Shown: piece after piece, positions 1 to 7,918 of the stretch
How positions within the stretch are numbered: the first letter of the stretch is position 1
Layout: each line of letters starts with the position of its first letter
Assembly (NCBI GenBank): GCA_016710635.1
Contig: JADJVL010000002.1
Span: 186,001 to 250,000, forward strand
Origin: Holophagaceae bacterium
GTDB lineage: Bacteria; Acidobacteriota; Holophagae; Holophagales; Holophagaceae
Direction of reading: 5' to 3'
Length of the DNA: 64,000 nt
Made by a program: the position numbers and the translations under genes
Notes under the pieces: generated by a model
Told to the model about the DNA's origin: nothing
Seen by the model: the letters and a program-made list of their open reading frames with translations, nothing else
The model's database searches: none

Positions 1-135
1 CACGACCAGACGGTTGGGAAAGAGCTCCTCGTCGCCAGAGGCTTCGAAGCGGGTCTCGACGGCAAGACCGAGCCGGGCGCACCACTCCTGGGCCAGGGCG
101 GGGAGCTGTTCAAGGGGGACGGCGCGTCGGGCCAT
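1..135 (-). CDS. Probable Jag/KhpB-like RNA-binding protein, N-terminal part (runs off window)
   Basis: Reading on the minus strand from an ATG at 135, 45 codons are open to the window edge, beginning MARRAVPLEQLPALAQEWC. The start lies 2 nt after the yidC stop, so the two are probably co-transcribed. In many bacteria the gene after yidC near the origin encodes Jag/KhpB, a KH-R3H protein that binds RNA at the membrane. The visible residues are too few to show the KH or R3H domain, so the name rests on position and on a loose fit of the N-terminus. Confidence 0.45.
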   Translation of the reverse strand, partial: MARRAVPLEQLPALAQEWCARLGLAVETRFEASGDEELFPNRLVV

Positions 136-137
136 GG

Positions 138-1751
138 TCACACCACCACGGGAAGAGGCTGGTGGTTCCGGCGGACCCACCAGGTCTGGAGAAGGCCAAT
201 GAGGTTGAACATCAGATAGTACAGGGCCAGGCCGGCGGGGCTCTGGGCGAAGAAGAAGACCATCATCGCCGGCATGAGCACCATCATCATCTTCCGCTGC
301 TGGGGGTCGCCCATGGGCGGTGCCAGGGCGCTCTGGGCCACCATGCTGGCCCCCAGGAGCACGGGGAGGACGTAGAACGGGTCCTTGGCGCTCAGATCGT
401 GGATCCAGAGGGCGAAGGGGGCCTGCCGCAACTCGAAGACGTTCGTCAGCATGGACCAGAGGGCGAGGAAGACCGGCATCTGCAGCAGCATGGGCAGGCA
501 GCCGCCCATGGGGTTGTGGCCATTCTTCTTGTAGAAGGCCATCAACTCCTTCTGCATCTCGGCCTTCTTGGCCATGTCGTTGCCGAACTTCTCGTACTTG
601 GCCTGCAGGGCCTTCTGGTGGGGTTCGAGGTCCTTCATGCGGAGCTGGCTGACCACCATCTTGGTGTTCAGGGGCCAGAGGGCCAGCCGCAGCACCACGG
701 TGAAGATCAGGATCGCCCAGCCCCAGTTCCCGACCGCCCGGTGAATGGCGCGGAGGACCCAGAACAGGAATTTGGCCACGGAGCCGAAGAAGCCGAAATC
801 CTGGACCCGGGTGAAGGCGGGGCCGAAGGCTGAAAGGAATTCGGGCTGCTTGGGACCGAGGTAGAGGCGGGCGGAGGCCTTCCCTTGTTCGGTCCTGAGC
901 AGGAAACCCTCTCCGCTGCGCTCCGCGGCCCGGGGCAGGTCCCAGAGGGCCGCGAAATAGTGGGCCCGCTGGCTGGAGGCGGCCTTTTCCAGGCCCGCGT
1001 CCATGCCCACCTTCACGTTCGCCGGGGGCAGCTCCTTGCGCTTGGCCCCGACGAAACTGAAGAACGGGTCCTTGATCATGTCCATCCACACCACAGCCTT
1101 GATGCCCTGATCGTCGAGGCTGAAGACCCGGCCCATGTGGTTGACCTCCTTCTCGTCCTTGGGGAAGGGGAGGAGGCGCAGGGCTATAGGCTGTTTTGAT
1201 TCTAGTTGAACAAGAACATTGTGGCCGTCGAGTCGATATTCGAGCCGGTCTCCCGCCGCGTTCTGGAAGCGCACGACGGGGCGTTCCCCCGCTTCGAGGA
1301 TTTCGGCCCCGTCAAAGACCGCCCCGGCGACGCCGCCGATGCCAGGAAAGGGCCTGGAGGTGTCTTCCTTGGCCTTGTCGTCCCGAACGGTCTCATTGAA
1401 GAAACGGGTCCCGTCCGTTACCCATTCGGCCTGGAGCAGGGTGCCGTCCTGGGGCTTGAAGGTGAGCTTCAGCTCGCGGTTCGCAAGGATGACGGGTGCC
1501 AGTTGGGACGGGGGCGGCACGGCGGTGGCAGGCGCCGAAGGCGTGGACTCCCGGGCGGGAGTGTGGGCTGCTTCCGGGGCCTTGACGGCACTGGAAGTCG
1601 CCGGACCCTCCGCCTTCGCCGATGCCGATGCTGGCGCTGTGGCCGGCGCCGGGGCCGGTTTCGGGGGGTAGAGCTTGTTCATGAGCAGCGCGTTCCCGCC
1701 AAGGAGCGCCGCGCTGAGGATGACGAAGATGAGGAGGTTGCGGTTGTTCAT
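138..1751 (-). CDS. yidC: Membrane protein insertase YidC
   Basis: A 537-residue inner-membrane insertase that helps Sec-dependent and Sec-independent proteins fold into the membrane. An N-terminal membrane anchor (about residues 6-24) is followed by a Pro/Ala-rich linker and a large periplasmic domain (about 80-330), the Gram-negative form of YidC. The conserved C-terminal insertase domain follows, with WGWAILIFTVVLRLALWPL carrying the groove arginine, a charged cytoplasmic loop, and NPMGGCLPMLLQMPVFLALW. It starts at ATG 1751, 3 nt after the rnpA stop, in the usual rpmH-rnpA-yidC order. No yidD lies between rnpA and yidC. Confidence 0.97.
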   Translation of the reverse strand: MNNRNLLIFVILSAALLGGNALLMNKLYPPKPAPAPATAPASASAKAEGPATSSAVKAPEAAHTPARESTPSAPATAVPPPSQLAPVILANRELKLTFKPQDGTLLQAEWVTDGTRFFNETVRDDKAKEDTSRPFPGIGGVAGAVFDGAEILEAGERPVVRFQNAAGDRLEYRLDGHNVLVQLESKQPIALRLLPFPKDEKEVNHMGRVFSLDDQGIKAVVWMDMIKDPFFSFVGAKRKELPPANVKVGMDAGLEKAASSQRAHYFAALWDLPRAAERSGEGFLLRTEQGKASARLYLGPKQPEFLSAFGPAFTRVQDFGFFGSVAKFLFWVLRAIHRAVGNWGWAILIFTVVLRLALWPLNTKMVVSQLRMKDLEPHQKALQAKYEKFGNDMAKKAEMQKELMAFYKKNGHNPMGGCLPMLLQMPVFLALWSMLTNVFELRQAPFALWIHDLSAKDPFYVLPVLLGASMVAQSALAPPMGDPQQRKMMMVLMPAMMVFFFAQSPAGLALYYLMFNLIGLLQTWWVRRNHQPLPVVV

Positions 1752-1754
1752 GTG

Positions 1755-2129
1755 TCAGGCCAGGAAACAAGAAAAGGCCAGCTTCAGCTGGCCTTCGATT
1801 TCGGCGTAGGAGATGTCGCGCACGCGGGCACCTTTAGCGGGCCTGATCCAAACAAGGGGGAAGCCCTCCGGTTGCGCGGCGGCGACGGTCGCCTGGGCCT
1901 TCAGGGCCGCAAGCCACGCCATCCGGGCCTGTCGCCGAAACCTGTTCCGTTCGGTAGCGGAACCGGTCTTGCGCGGGGTCGTCGCCAGAAGCAGGGGTTG
2001 ATCCGCGCCGGGGTGGCGCCAGATCCTCACGTCGAGCCCCGTGCCGCCCGCCGGGAGAGGTCGGGGAGGGCGTCCCGTGACAGCGTGGTCGGACTGGCGC
2101 ACGGTTCGGAACCGGCCGCCAATCTGCAT
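1755..2129 (-). CDS. rnpA: Ribonuclease P protein component RnpA
   Basis: A 124-residue basic protein subunit of RNase P, which trims tRNA 5' leaders. The family signature is the RNR motif, here TERNRFRRQARMAW with R61-N62-R63, followed by a hydrophobic C-terminal half. I chose the ATG at 2129 (MQIGGRFRTVRQSDHAV): a longer reading to 2207 would run through rpmH and adds Arg/Ser-rich sequence unlike the family. The gene begins 19 nt after the rpmH stop, and the yidC start follows 3 nt after its own stop. Confidence 0.88.
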   Translation of the reverse strand: MQIGGRFRTVRQSDHAVTGRPPRPLPAGGTGLDVRIWRHPGADQPLLLATTPRKTGSATERNRFRRQARMAWLAALKAQATVAAAQPEGFPLVWIRPAKGARVRDISYAEIEGQLKLAFSCFLA

Positions 2130-2148
2130 GCCGCGGTCCGGGCCGCGC

Positions 2149-2283
2149 TCAGAGCGCGAGGACGTGGCGGCCCTTGGCGCGGCGACGCTTGAGCACGAGG
2201 CGGCCATTCTTCGTCTTCATGCGGCTGAGGAAGCCGTGGGTCTTCGCGCGGCGGCGGTTGTTGGGCTGGAAAGTGCGCTTCAT
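2149..2283 (-). CDS. rpmH: 50S ribosomal protein L34
   Basis: A 44-codon gene reading MKRTFQPNNRRRAKTHGFLS at its start and ending RRRAKGRHVLAL, an unmistakable L34. The GF(L)SRMKTKNGR core is present. A strong ribosome-binding site (AGAGGTGG) lies just upstream of ATG 2283. It is the first gene of the minus-strand origin operon rpmH-rnpA-yidC-jag-like and diverges from dnaA. A sigma-70-like promoter is visible 55-83 nt upstream. Confidence 0.97.
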   Translation of the reverse strand: MKRTFQPNNRRRAKTHGFLSRMKTKNGRLVLKRRRAKGRHVLAL

Positions 2284-2337
2284 GGTCCACCTCTTGGGCC
2301 GCGACTCCGGGTTGGCGGGGGCGCGGGCGAACCTTCG

Positions 2338-2366
2338 AATCTACCAGCGGTTAGGGGCTTTCTCAA
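2338..2366 (-). promoter_or_regulatory. Sigma-70-type promoter of the rpmH operon
   Basis: On the minus strand TTGAGA (2366-2361; 5 of 6 with TTGACA) is followed by a 17-nt spacer and TAGATT (2343-2338; 4 of 6 with TATAAT). Transcription would start near 2331 and give a leader of about 48 nt before rpmH. The rest of the 235-nt rpmH-dnaA gap (2284-2518) shows no equally good promoter facing dnaA and no DnaA-box cluster. Confidence 0.6.
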
Positions 2367-2518
2367 GAGAAATGGAGCATTGGCCACGGCGGACATCGGC
2401 GGGGTGCTAGCCTGATCCTTCCCCGCCCCGCCCGGTTACCGGAACCCCTTCGCCCTACAGACGCGAACGAGGCCAGGCGGTCGTTCCCTTGACACCCAAC
2501 GCATGCGACGCCATCCCC

Positions 2519-3901
2519 ATGAACACGCTTTCCGAAGACGCAGCCTCCCTCTGGGACACCCTCCGCGCCTGCCTGGCCGAGCGCCTGTCTGAGCCCAGCT
2601 TCAAGGAGTGGATCGAACCCTGCGAGGCCCAGAAGCAGGAGGACGGGACGCTCTGGATCCAGGTGCCAAGCCTGTCGGCCAAGGTCTGGGTGGAACAGCA
2701 GTTGGCGGAGGAGTTCAACGACGCCCTGCAGCACACCGGGCTGGGCGCCCTGCGCCTGGCTTTCACCGTGGCTGATGGCCCCAAGCCCGCGAAGGCGCCG
2801 GACCGGGCCGGGAGCCCCGCGCCCAAGCGCGACGGGGTACCTCCTTCCGCCTTCCCGCCCTTGTTCCACCGCTTCACCCTCGACCGTTTCGTGGTAGGGC
2901 CCGGATCCCAGCTCGCCTTTGCCGCCGCGCGGGCCGTGGTCGACAACCACGGGCAACGGAACGCCAGCTTCAACATGAACCCCTTGTTCATTTACGGTGG
3001 CGCGGGCCTCGGCAAGACCCACCTCATGATCGGCATCGGCAAGGCCCTCCAGACCCGGCATCCCGAGCTGGCCATCTGCTACCTGAAGGTCGACTCCTTC
3101 TTCCACGAGCTCACCACGGCCATCAAGGCGCGGAACACCGAGCCCCTGCGCCGGAAGTACCAGGCCTACGACATGCTGCTCCTCGACGACGTGCAGACGC
3201 TGCGCAGCATGGAACGCACCCAGGAGGAGATCTTCTACATCCTCGAACACCTCCTTCAGCACGGTAAGCAGATCGTCATCACCTCCGACAACCCGCCGCA
3301 GCGGCTCGAGGGCCTGCACGAGCGCCTCATCACCCGCTGCAAGTGGGGGCTCACCGCCGACATCCAGCCCCCGGACTACGAGACGCGCATCGCCATTCTC
3401 AAAAAGAAGTTGGAGGACGAGGCCTACCGCGACATGCCGACGGTGCCGGAGGACGTGCTGCAGTTCGTCGCCCACCGCGCCAAGGGCAGCGTCCGGGACC
3501 TGGAAGGCCTGCTCACGCGTGTCGTGTTCCAGGCGAGCTTCCTGGGCATACCCCCGAGCCTCGAAGTGGCCCAGAGCGCCTTCCAGGGCTCCAGCGGCCA
3601 GGAGGCCCAGGCGGCGATACCCCTGGACCGCATCTACCGGGTCACCGCGGAGACCTTCAACCTCTCCTACGCCGACCTGATGAAGAAGCGCTCCCGCCAG
3701 CAAGGCATCCTCCTCCCCCGCCAGGTCGCCATGTTCCTCGCCCGGGAGCTCACCGCCGCCTCTTTCGGGGAGATCGGCAAGTCCTTCGGAAACATGCACC
3801 ACAGCACTGTGATGAACGCCATCGACAGCATCAAGACGCGCATGGGCCGGGATCCGGATTTCCACAAGACGGTGCACGCCCTGCTCAACAGCATCCAGTG
3901 A
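2519..3901 (+). CDS. dnaA: Chromosomal replication initiator DnaA
   Basis: A 460-residue AAA+ initiator that binds and melts oriC. Domain I (about 1-80) begins SLWDTLRACLAERLSEPSFK. Domain III has Walker A GGAGLGKT (160-167) and Walker B LLLDDV (about 218-223). Domain IV carries the DNA-binding helix-turn-helix ending GNMHHSTVMNA (424-434). The canonical recognition motif there is GRDHTTV, so three of the usual residues differ (see findings). I chose ATG 2519 because it places the Leu/Trp start of domain I at the normal distance. A TTG at 2489 is in frame and has a purine-rich stretch before it, so a start ten residues longer is possible. dnaN follows after 214 nt. Confidence 0.96.
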   Translation: MNTLSEDAASLWDTLRACLAERLSEPSFKEWIEPCEAQKQEDGTLWIQVPSLSAKVWVEQQLAEEFNDALQHTGLGALRLAFTVADGPKPAKAPDRAGSPAPKRDGVPPSAFPPLFHRFTLDRFVVGPGSQLAFAAARAVVDNHGQRNASFNMNPLFIYGGAGLGKTHLMIGIGKALQTRHPELAICYLKVDSFFHELTTAIKARNTEPLRRKYQAYDMLLLDDVQTLRSMERTQEEIFYILEHLLQHGKQIVITSDNPPQRLEGLHERLITRCKWGLTADIQPPDYETRIAILKKKLEDEAYRDMPTVPEDVLQFVAHRAKGSVRDLEGLLTRVVFQASFLGIPPSLEVAQSAFQGSSGQEAQAAIPLDRIYRVTAETFNLSYADLMKKRSRQQGILLPRQVAMFLARELTAASFGEIGKSFGNMHHSTVMNAIDSIKTRMGRDPDFHKTVHALLNSIQ

Positions 3902-4115
3902 TGGATCACGGCTTAAGCGCGCGCTCCACACTTTCCGCAACAGGCCAGTCCACACCGCCGTTCCCGGCCCAGATGAAGCACGGTCCCCGACGCGGCCTCC
4001 TCACCCTCCCGGAGGCTTTCCACACCCTGCCCAACGGGGCTGTGACGCGGTACCATCAAGGATTAAGTCCGATTTCCACCGACAGGAACCCCCATCAGCA
4101 TCATCAGGGTGAGTC
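3902..4115 (+). other. Candidate replication origin (dnaA-dnaN gap)
   Basis: This 214-bp non-coding gap lies between dnaA and dnaN, a common oriC position. It contains TCCACAC at 3925-3931, 3949-3955 and 4019-4025 and TCCACC at 4075-4080, all on the plus strand. A further TCCACAA (3861-3867) sits in the end of dnaA. The best nine-mers (CTTTCCACA, ATTTCCACA) differ from the E. coli box TTATCCACA at two positions. The 3' end, leading into the dnaN start, is the more A/T-rich part. No perfect consensus box is present, so this remains a candidate. Confidence 0.4.
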
Positions 4116-5249
4116 ATGAATTTTCAAATTCAGGTCTCCAAAGAACGGCTTGACCGCAGCCTGGGGATCCTCAAGCACGCCCTCGACCGGCGGGTCACGC
4201 TTCCGATCCTCCAGCACGTGCTGCTGGAAGCCGACGGCAAGGAGATGATCCTCAAGGCCACGGACATGGAGCTCGCCTTCGAGGCGACCCTGCCCGTCGA
4301 GGGCCAGGGACACCGCACTGTCGCGATTCCCGGGAAGAAGTTCATCGAAACGGTGAAGGCGTACCCCGATGGCATCCTGACCATGGAGTGGCCGGAGAAC
4401 AGCAACCGGCTCTGGCTGCGCGCGAAGGGCTTCAACACCGAGCACAACCTCCAGCCCGGCGAGGGCTTTCCAGAATTGCCTTCGCCTTCGCCCAGCCTTC
4501 CCAAGGTAAAGCTCTCCGTCGCCCTGATCCGCAAGGCCATCCAGCTCGGCGCCCTGGCCGCCAGCCGCGATGCGACGAAACCGACCCTTTCCGCCGTCCT
4601 GCTCCACCTCAGCAAGCGCTTCCTGCGCCTGGTGTCCACGGACGGCTTCCGCCTGGCGGTTGTGGAGCTGCCCGTCGAAACCGGGCTCACCGAGGACGTG
4701 CGCCTCATCGTTCCCCGCCGGGCGCTGGACCTGATCCCCGCCGCCGTGTCCGAGGATGGCGAGGTCCAGCTCTCCTGGGACGCCACCACGCTCTACGTGG
4801 AACACCCTGGCCTGAAGTTCTCCGCCCGCCTCGTCACCGGGAACTACCCCGCCTACGAGAAGGTGCTGCCCAGCGAGCTGCCCAAGCGGGTGGTCCTGGA
4901 CCGGGAGGACTTCCTCCGCACCCTGCGCATCGTCGGGCTCAAGAAGGACGACTACAACAAGAACGTCCGCCTCTTCTTCGAGTTCCCGAACCTGAAAGTC
5001 GTCTTCCAGCACCCTGACGAGGGCGTGAACCAGGGCACCCTGAGCTTCACCGGCGAGGAATCGCCCTTCGAGCTTGCCTTCAACATCGACTACCTCACCG
5101 AACTGCTGGAGCGGCTGCCCGGCGACGAGGTCGAATACCAGTTCAAGGATGAAGTGGGGCAGGGCATCTTCATGAGCCCGAGCCTCGAGGACGCCACCTT
5201 CCGCTACATCCTGATGCCCGTCCGATTTGCGAGTCCCGCCGCGGTCTGA
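4116..5249 (+). CDS. dnaN: DNA polymerase III beta subunit (sliding clamp)
   Basis: A 377-residue ring-forming clamp that tethers DNA polymerase III to DNA. The three clamp domains are recognisable: the N-terminus has the typical LDRSLGILKHALDRRVTLPI and LEADGKEMILKATDMELAFE, and the C-terminus ends in YILMPVRF, close to the family's MPMRL end that lines the partner-binding pocket. It starts at ATG 4116 after a purine-rich AGGGTGAG. A parS-like 14-mer lies inside it at 4790-4803. Confidence 0.96.
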   Translation: MNFQIQVSKERLDRSLGILKHALDRRVTLPILQHVLLEADGKEMILKATDMELAFEATLPVEGQGHRTVAIPGKKFIETVKAYPDGILTMEWPENSNRLWLRAKGFNTEHNLQPGEGFPELPSPSPSLPKVKLSVALIRKAIQLGALAASRDATKPTLSAVLLHLSKRFLRLVSTDGFRLAVVELPVETGLTEDVRLIVPRRALDLIPAAVSEDGEVQLSWDATTLYVEHPGLKFSARLVTGNYPAYEKVLPSELPKRVVLDREDFLRTLRIVGLKKDDYNKNVRLFFEFPNLKVVFQHPDEGVNQGTLSFTGEESPFELAFNIDYLTELLERLPGDEVEYQFKDEVGQGIFMSPSLEDATFRYILMPVRFASPAAV

Positions 5250-5328
5250 TCCACGATCCGGCGGCTGTTCCTGTGCCCGGCCGCCCGTTCCGGCGTCCAT
5301 TCCTGTTGCTTGAAAGTTGTGTGTATTG

Positions 5329-7863
5329 ATGACTGAAGAAGCCCTCGCACCCCGCGTCCAAGAAGCCAAGTCCGACTACACCGCAGAAAACATCACCGTC
5401 CTGCGCGACCTCGAAGCGGTCCGCAAGCGCCCGGGAATGTACATCGGCGACACCGACGACGGCAGCGGCCTGCACCACATGGTCTACGAGGTCGTGGACA
5501 ACTCCATCGACGAGGCCCTGGCGGGCTACTGCAGCCGCATCGACGTGATCCTCCACGCCGACGGCTCCTGCTCCGTGGAGGACAACGGCCGCGGCATCCC
5601 CGTGGACATCCACAAGGAGGAGGGCCGCAGCGCCGCCGAAGTGATCATGACGGTGCTCCACGCCGGCGGAAAATTCGATAACACCTCGACGGAAGGGAAG
5701 AACGCCTACAAGGTCTCCGGCGGCCTGCATGGCGTGGGCGTCTCCTGCGTGAACGCCCTGTCCAGCAAGCTCTGGCTCACGGTCTGGAAGGACGGCACCG
5801 AGTACGCCATGACCTTCAGCCAGGGCAAGGCGGACAAGCCCCTCGCCCCGGTCGGCAAGACGACGCGGCGCGGCACGAAGGTCCGCTTCATGCCCGACAC
5901 GGAAGTCTTCAACAATGTCCTGGACTTCAGCTTCGAGACCCTCAGCCAGCGCCTGCGCGAGCTGAGCTACCTCAACAAGGGCGTGCACATCCGCATCACG
6001 GACGAGCGCAGCGGCGACACCCACGATTTCATGAACGCCGGCGGCATCGACGCCTTCGTGGAACACCTGAACCGCAACAAGGTCGTGCTCCACAAGCCCC
6101 CGATCCACATCGAGGACACCAAGAACGACACCACCGTCGAGGTCAGCCTCCAGTGGAACGATTCCTACCAGGAGACCCTCTACTGCTTCACCAACAACAT
6201 CCGCAACCGGGACGGCGGCGCCCACCTGGAAGGCTTCCGGGCGGCCATGACGCGGGTCATCAACACCTACGCCGAGGCCAACAACCTCCTCAAGAGCGCC
6301 AAGGTCTCCCTCACCGGCGAGGACGTTCGCGAAGGCCTGACGGCGGTTCTCAGCGCCAAGGTGCCGGACCCCAAGTTCAGCAGCCAGACCAAGGACAAGC
6401 TGGTCTCCAGCGAGGTCAAGGGCATCGTCCAGACCATCGTCTACGAGCGGCTCACGAGCTTCTTCGAGGAGAACCCCCGGGAGGCGCGGGCCATCCTGGA
6501 AAAGGCCATCGACGCCGCCCGGGCCCGGGAAGCCGCCCGCAAGGCCCGCGACCTGACCCGGCGCAAGGGCGCCCTCGACGGGGGCGGCCTGCCGGGGAAG
6601 CTGGCGGACTGCCAGGAAAAGGACCCTGCCCTTTCGGAGATCTACCTGGTCGAGGGCGACAGCGCCGGCGGCAGCGCCAAGCAGGGACGGAACCGCGCCA
6701 ATCAGGCCATCCTGCCCCTGAAGGGCAAGGTGCTGAACGTCGAGAAGGCCCGCTTCGACAAGATCCTGGGCCACAGCGAGCTGCGGATGCTGATCCAGGC
6801 CCTTGGCACCGGCATCGGGCCCGACGAGTTCAAGGTGGCCAACCTGCGGTACCACAAGATCGTGCTCATGACGGACGCCGATGTGGACGGCTCCCACATC
6901 CGCACCCTGCTCCTGACCTTCTTCTACCGGCAGATGCCCGAGATCGTGGAGCGCGGCCACCTCTACATCGCCCAGCCCCCGCTCTACAAGGTGAAGAAGG
7001 GCAAGACCGAGAAGTACATCAAGGACGAGCGGGCCCTGGAAGAGTTCCTGTTCCAGAAGGCCCTCGACGGCTGGAGCCTGACCCTCCCCAGCGGCACCGA
7101 GATCAAGGGTGCGGCCCTGGTCCGCGAACTCAAGAAGTGGGGCGAGGTCCAGCAGCTCTACGCCAAGCTGGACCGCCGCGGCTACGCGCGCCCCCTCGTG
7201 GACGCCCTGATCGCTGAAGGGCTGCTGGACGCGGACCGCTTTGAGAGCGCGGAGCAACTGGGCGCTCTCGGCGCCACCCTCGCCAAGGCCAAGCTGGGCA
7301 CCACGGAGGTCGAGACCACCGAGGCCTTCGAGCTCGAAGGCGAGGTGCTGCCCGCCACCCATCGCCTGCGCCTCACCCGCATGCACCTGAACCGCCCCAT
7401 CACCCTGTGGATCGACACCCAGGTCTCCCACTGGGGAGAATTCCGCCGCCTGCGGGCCCTCCATGAGGATCTGGCCCAGTTCCAGGGGGGCGACCTGAAG
7501 CTGCGTCGCCTCAAGGAGGTCAAGGAGGCGAAGGGCCCGAAGGACGAGGAAGAAGACGCCGCGGAAAGCGTGCGGCTCAGCAAGGACATGACCTTCCAGA
7601 CGCCGGAAGCCCTTCTCGAGATGGTGCTGGCGGACGGCCAGCGGGGGCTTCAGATCCAGCGCTACAAGGGTCTGGGCGAGATGAACCCCGAGCAGCTCTG
7701 GGAGACCACCATGGACCCCGAGCGGCGGACCTTCCTGCAGGTGCGGGTGGACGACGCGGTCGAGGCCGACGAGATGTTCACCATCCTCATGGGCGATGCG
7801 GTGGAACCCCGCCGCCGATTCATCGAGGCCAACGCTCTTCTTGCTGAAAATATTGATACATAG
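5329..7863 (+). CDS. gyrB: DNA gyrase subunit B
   Basis: An 844-residue ATPase subunit of gyrase. The GHKL ATPase part includes VVDNSIDEAL and the lid region GGLHGVGVSCVNALS. The TOPRIM domain has EGDSAGGSAKQGRNR (from about residue 442) and the metal-binding DADVD (516-520). The C-terminus has QRYKGLGEMNPEQLWETTMD. A 150-200 residue insert between TOPRIM and the C-terminal block is the Gram-negative (E. coli-like) arrangement. I used ATG 5329 (MTEEALAPR); an in-frame TTG at 5317 adds only four residues. gyrA follows after 55 nt. Confidence 0.97.
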   Translation: MTEEALAPRVQEAKSDYTAENITVLRDLEAVRKRPGMYIGDTDDGSGLHHMVYEVVDNSIDEALAGYCSRIDVILHADGSCSVEDNGRGIPVDIHKEEGRSAAEVIMTVLHAGGKFDNTSTEGKNAYKVSGGLHGVGVSCVNALSSKLWLTVWKDGTEYAMTFSQGKADKPLAPVGKTTRRGTKVRFMPDTEVFNNVLDFSFETLSQRLRELSYLNKGVHIRITDERSGDTHDFMNAGGIDAFVEHLNRNKVVLHKPPIHIEDTKNDTTVEVSLQWNDSYQETLYCFTNNIRNRDGGAHLEGFRAAMTRVINTYAEANNLLKSAKVSLTGEDVREGLTAVLSAKVPDPKFSSQTKDKLVSSEVKGIVQTIVYERLTSFFEENPREARAILEKAIDAARAREAARKARDLTRRKGALDGGGLPGKLADCQEKDPALSEIYLVEGDSAGGSAKQGRNRANQAILPLKGKVLNVEKARFDKILGHSELRMLIQALGTGIGPDEFKVANLRYHKIVLMTDADVDGSHIRTLLLTFFYRQMPEIVERGHLYIAQPPLYKVKKGKTEKYIKDERALEEFLFQKALDGWSLTLPSGTEIKGAALVRELKKWGEVQQLYAKLDRRGYARPLVDALIAEGLLDADRFESAEQLGALGATLAKAKLGTTEVETTEAFELEGEVLPATHRLRLTRMHLNRPITLWIDTQVSHWGEFRRLRALHEDLAQFQGGDLKLRRLKEVKEAKGPKDEEEDAAESVRLSKDMTFQTPEALLEMVLADGQRGLQIQRYKGLGEMNPEQLWETTMDPERRTFLQVRVDDAVEADEMFTILMGDAVEPRRRFIEANALLAENIDT

Positions 7864-7892
7864 CGTTCCACCACCCAACCAGCGCGCGGAAC

Positions 7893-7906
7893 GTTCCACG
7901 TAGAAC
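7893..7906. promoter_or_regulatory. parS-like ParB-binding site
   Basis: GTTCCACGTAGAAC in the gyrB-gyrA gap differs at one position from the palindrome GTTCCACGTGGAAC, the core of known chromosomal parS sites (TGTTYCACGTGRAACA). Its flanks read C and A. It lies about 4 kb from the candidate origin, within the usual range for parS. parA and parB are not in the window. Confidence 0.5.
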
Positions 7907-7918
7907 ATCGGAAGACGC

